NCBI GenBank assembly: GCA_900543505.1 | Contig: UQSB01000034.1 | Coordinates: 1-23,124 of the forward strand | Direction: 5' to 3' | DNA: 23,124 nucleotides | Source of the DNA: an uncultured Collinsella sp. | GTDB taxonomy: Bacteria > Actinomycetota > Coriobacteriia > Coriobacteriales > Coriobacteriaceae | Part shown: piece by piece, positions 21,891 through 23,124 of the stretch | Numbering within the stretch: the stretch's first letter is position 1 | Layout of the letters: each line of letters opens with the position of its first letter | Notes under the pieces: model-generated | What the model saw: the letters and a program-made list of their open reading frames with translations, nothing else | What the model was told of the DNA's origin: nothing | The model's database searches: none | Program-made: the position numbers and the translations under genes

Positions 21891-23021
21891 ATGTCAGAGT
21901 TTGCTGCCGGCCCTGCCGGTCGTATCGAGCGTGTCCGTACCCTGATGGCTGAGCGCGGCTACGACGCTATCGTGGTTCGTGACGAGGCCAATCTTCGTTG
22001 GCTTACGGGCGTGAAGGGCGTCTTCGATTACACCTTCGAGTTCCCGCACGCGGCGTTTATTACGGCTGACCAGTGCCTGTTCCATACCGACTCGCGCTAC
22101 CTCAACAGCTTTGAGGAGAACACGCCCGCCGGCAGCCCCTGGGTCTACGACATGGACGAGGGCACCATCCCCGGTTGGGTCGCCGGCAAGATCGCGGCCA
22201 ACAAGTGCCGCGTCTGCGCTGTCGAGGACGACATGCAGATCAACTTCTACCAGGGTATTCAGCGTGGCCTGGAGGATCGTTCTGTAGCCTGCATGCTGCC
22301 GCTGATGCATGACGACATTCGCAAGATGCGCGCCATCAAGGACGCCGAGGAGATCGAGCTCATGCGCCATGCGCAGTCGATCACCGACGCCGCCTTCCAG
22401 CATATGCTCGGCTTTATTAAGCCCGGTATGACCGAGAAGCAGGTTCGCAACGAGCTCGAGAACTTTATGTTCGCCAACGGCGCCGACAGCCTGGCCTTCG
22501 GCTCCATCGTGGCAAGCGGCCCCAACACCGCCAACCCGCATGCCGTTCCGAGCGACCGTGTCATCGAGAAGGGCGACTTCGTCCTCATGGATTACGGCGC
22601 GGGCTACTGTGACTATCGCTCCGACATGACGCGTACTGTCGTGATGGGCGAGCCCACGCAGGAGCAGCTCGACCTGTACGCGCTTGTACGCCGTACGCAC
22701 GAGGAGTGCGTTGCCGCCATCCATCCGGGCGTCGAGGGCAACGACATTTTCAAGCTTTCCAAGAAGATCATCGGTGATGCCGGCTATGGCGATTACTACA
22801 ATCATGGCCTGGGCCACGGCGTGGGCATCGACATCCACGAGCTGCCCAACTTCAACCGTAGCAAGAACATCATCGAAGTTGGCTCGGTTATTACCATGGA
22901 GCCCGGCGTGTACCTGCCCGGTGTGGGCGGCGTGCGCTTGGAGGACTACGGCGTGGTCACCGAGAACGGCTATGAGCCCTTTACCAAGACCCCGCATGAC
23001 CTCCACGTCATCGATTGCTAG
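21891..23021 (+). CDS. Xaa-Pro peptidase, M24 family
   Basis: A 376-aa metallopeptidase of the M24B family (PepP/PepQ), which removes N-terminal residues before proline or splits Xaa-Pro dipeptides in the cytoplasm. The N-terminal creatinase-like domain (about 1-140) precedes the pita-bread catalytic domain. The five dinuclear metal ligands are all present: Asp234 (LMDYG), Asp245 (SDMTRT), His309 (GLGHGVG), Glu337 (MEPGVYL) and Glu351 (RLEDYG). ATG 21891 follows AGAAAGGA (21877-21884) at 6 nt. The order aroK-aroB-M24 peptidase is common in Gram-positives, usually with efp next, which would lie beyond the window. Aminopeptidase versus dipeptidase cannot be decided from sequence. Confidence 0.93.
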   Translation: MSEFAAGPAGRIERVRTLMAERGYDAIVVRDEANLRWLTGVKGVFDYTFEFPHAAFITADQCLFHTDSRYLNSFEENTPAGSPWVYDMDEGTIPGWVAGKIAANKCRVCAVEDDMQINFYQGIQRGLEDRSVACMLPLMHDDIRKMRAIKDAEEIELMRHAQSITDAAFQHMLGFIKPGMTEKQVRNELENFMFANGADSLAFGSIVASGPNTANPHAVPSDRVIEKGDFVLMDYGAGYCDYRSDMTRTVVMGEPTQEQLDLYALVRRTHEECVAAIHPGVEGNDIFKLSKKIIGDAGYGDYYNHGLGHGVGIDIHELPNFNRSKNIIEVGSVITMEPGVYLPGVGGVRLEDYGVVTENGYEPFTKTPHDLHVIDC

Positions 23022-23047
23022 CCCATTTCAATAGATTTTTGGGGCGG

Positions 23048-23071
23048 GGCGTCCGGAGCAATTCGGGCGCC
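23048..23071. other. Hairpin in the spacer after the Xaa-Pro peptidase
   Basis: GGCGTCCG (23048-23055) pairs with CGGGCGCC (23064-23071, one G-T) around an 8-nt loop. No T run follows, so it is not a convincing terminator. Nothing else is seen between 23022 and the window end; the next gene's start lies outside. Confidence 0.35.
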
Positions 23072-23124
23072 GGTTGATTTCCGATCTCAGCCGAACACAT
23101 TGAGCGAATAGGCCGTTCCCGCAG

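Noticed and set aside
1..23124. CRISPR array, prophage, insertion sequence or tRNA gene
   Set aside because: No regularly spaced repeats, integrase or transposase motifs, or cloverleaf with CCA-end pattern were seen; the repeats present are isolated hairpins.

Overview
The window is a GC-rich bacterial chromosome segment. Gene content, gene order and protein style suggest an actinobacterial gut anaerobe of the class Coriobacteriia, most likely Collinsella or a close relative. This is inference from recognised families; no search was run. Almost everything is housekeeping and nearly all genes lie on the + strand. The exceptions are two minus-strand genes at the left end and one small minus-strand gene near 14.7 kb. 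No rRNA, tRNA, CRISPR array, transposase or phage gene was seen.

Left end (1-2156): an AT-rich partial gene resembling peptidase E runs off the left edge on the minus strand. Next comes a 510-bp spacer dense in inverted repeats and terminators, then an iron-containing alcohol/glycerol dehydrogenase on the minus strand. From about 1785 a + strand promoter drives a complete T-box leader. It has an Ile ATC specifier, a T-box bulge, and competing antiterminator and terminator helices. This leader controls ileS.

Middle (2157-14640): ileS is followed by two long hairpin structures, then lspA-rluD overlapping at TAATG. After these come a processive GT2 membrane glycosyltransferase, a stand-alone prepilin-peptidase domain, a dGTPase-like HD hydrolase and rarA. 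A tightly overlapping cluster follows: DUF948-like membrane coiled-coil protein, RsbW-like anti-sigma factor, SigB/F-type sigma factor, AI-2E family permease. The anti-sigma protein lacks the Asn of the GHKL N-box.

Right part (14641-23124): a small two-helix membrane protein is encoded on the minus strand. It is followed by a strong terminator, and the alaS promoter overlaps that terminator's T tract. Then comes alaS-ruvX-mltG-yqeG-aroK-aroB-like, with short gaps or overlaps, and a promoter plus attenuator-like hairpin in front of an M24 Xaa-Pro peptidase. The ruvX-mltG stretch joins DNA maintenance to cell-wall glycan termination, and aroK belongs to the shikimate pathway.

The most unusual gene is the aroB-like one. 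It is full length and intact, but all three expected zinc ligands and the main NAD/substrate motifs of 3-dehydroquinate synthase are replaced. Together with the degenerate anti-sigma factor it is the best candidate here for undescribed biology.
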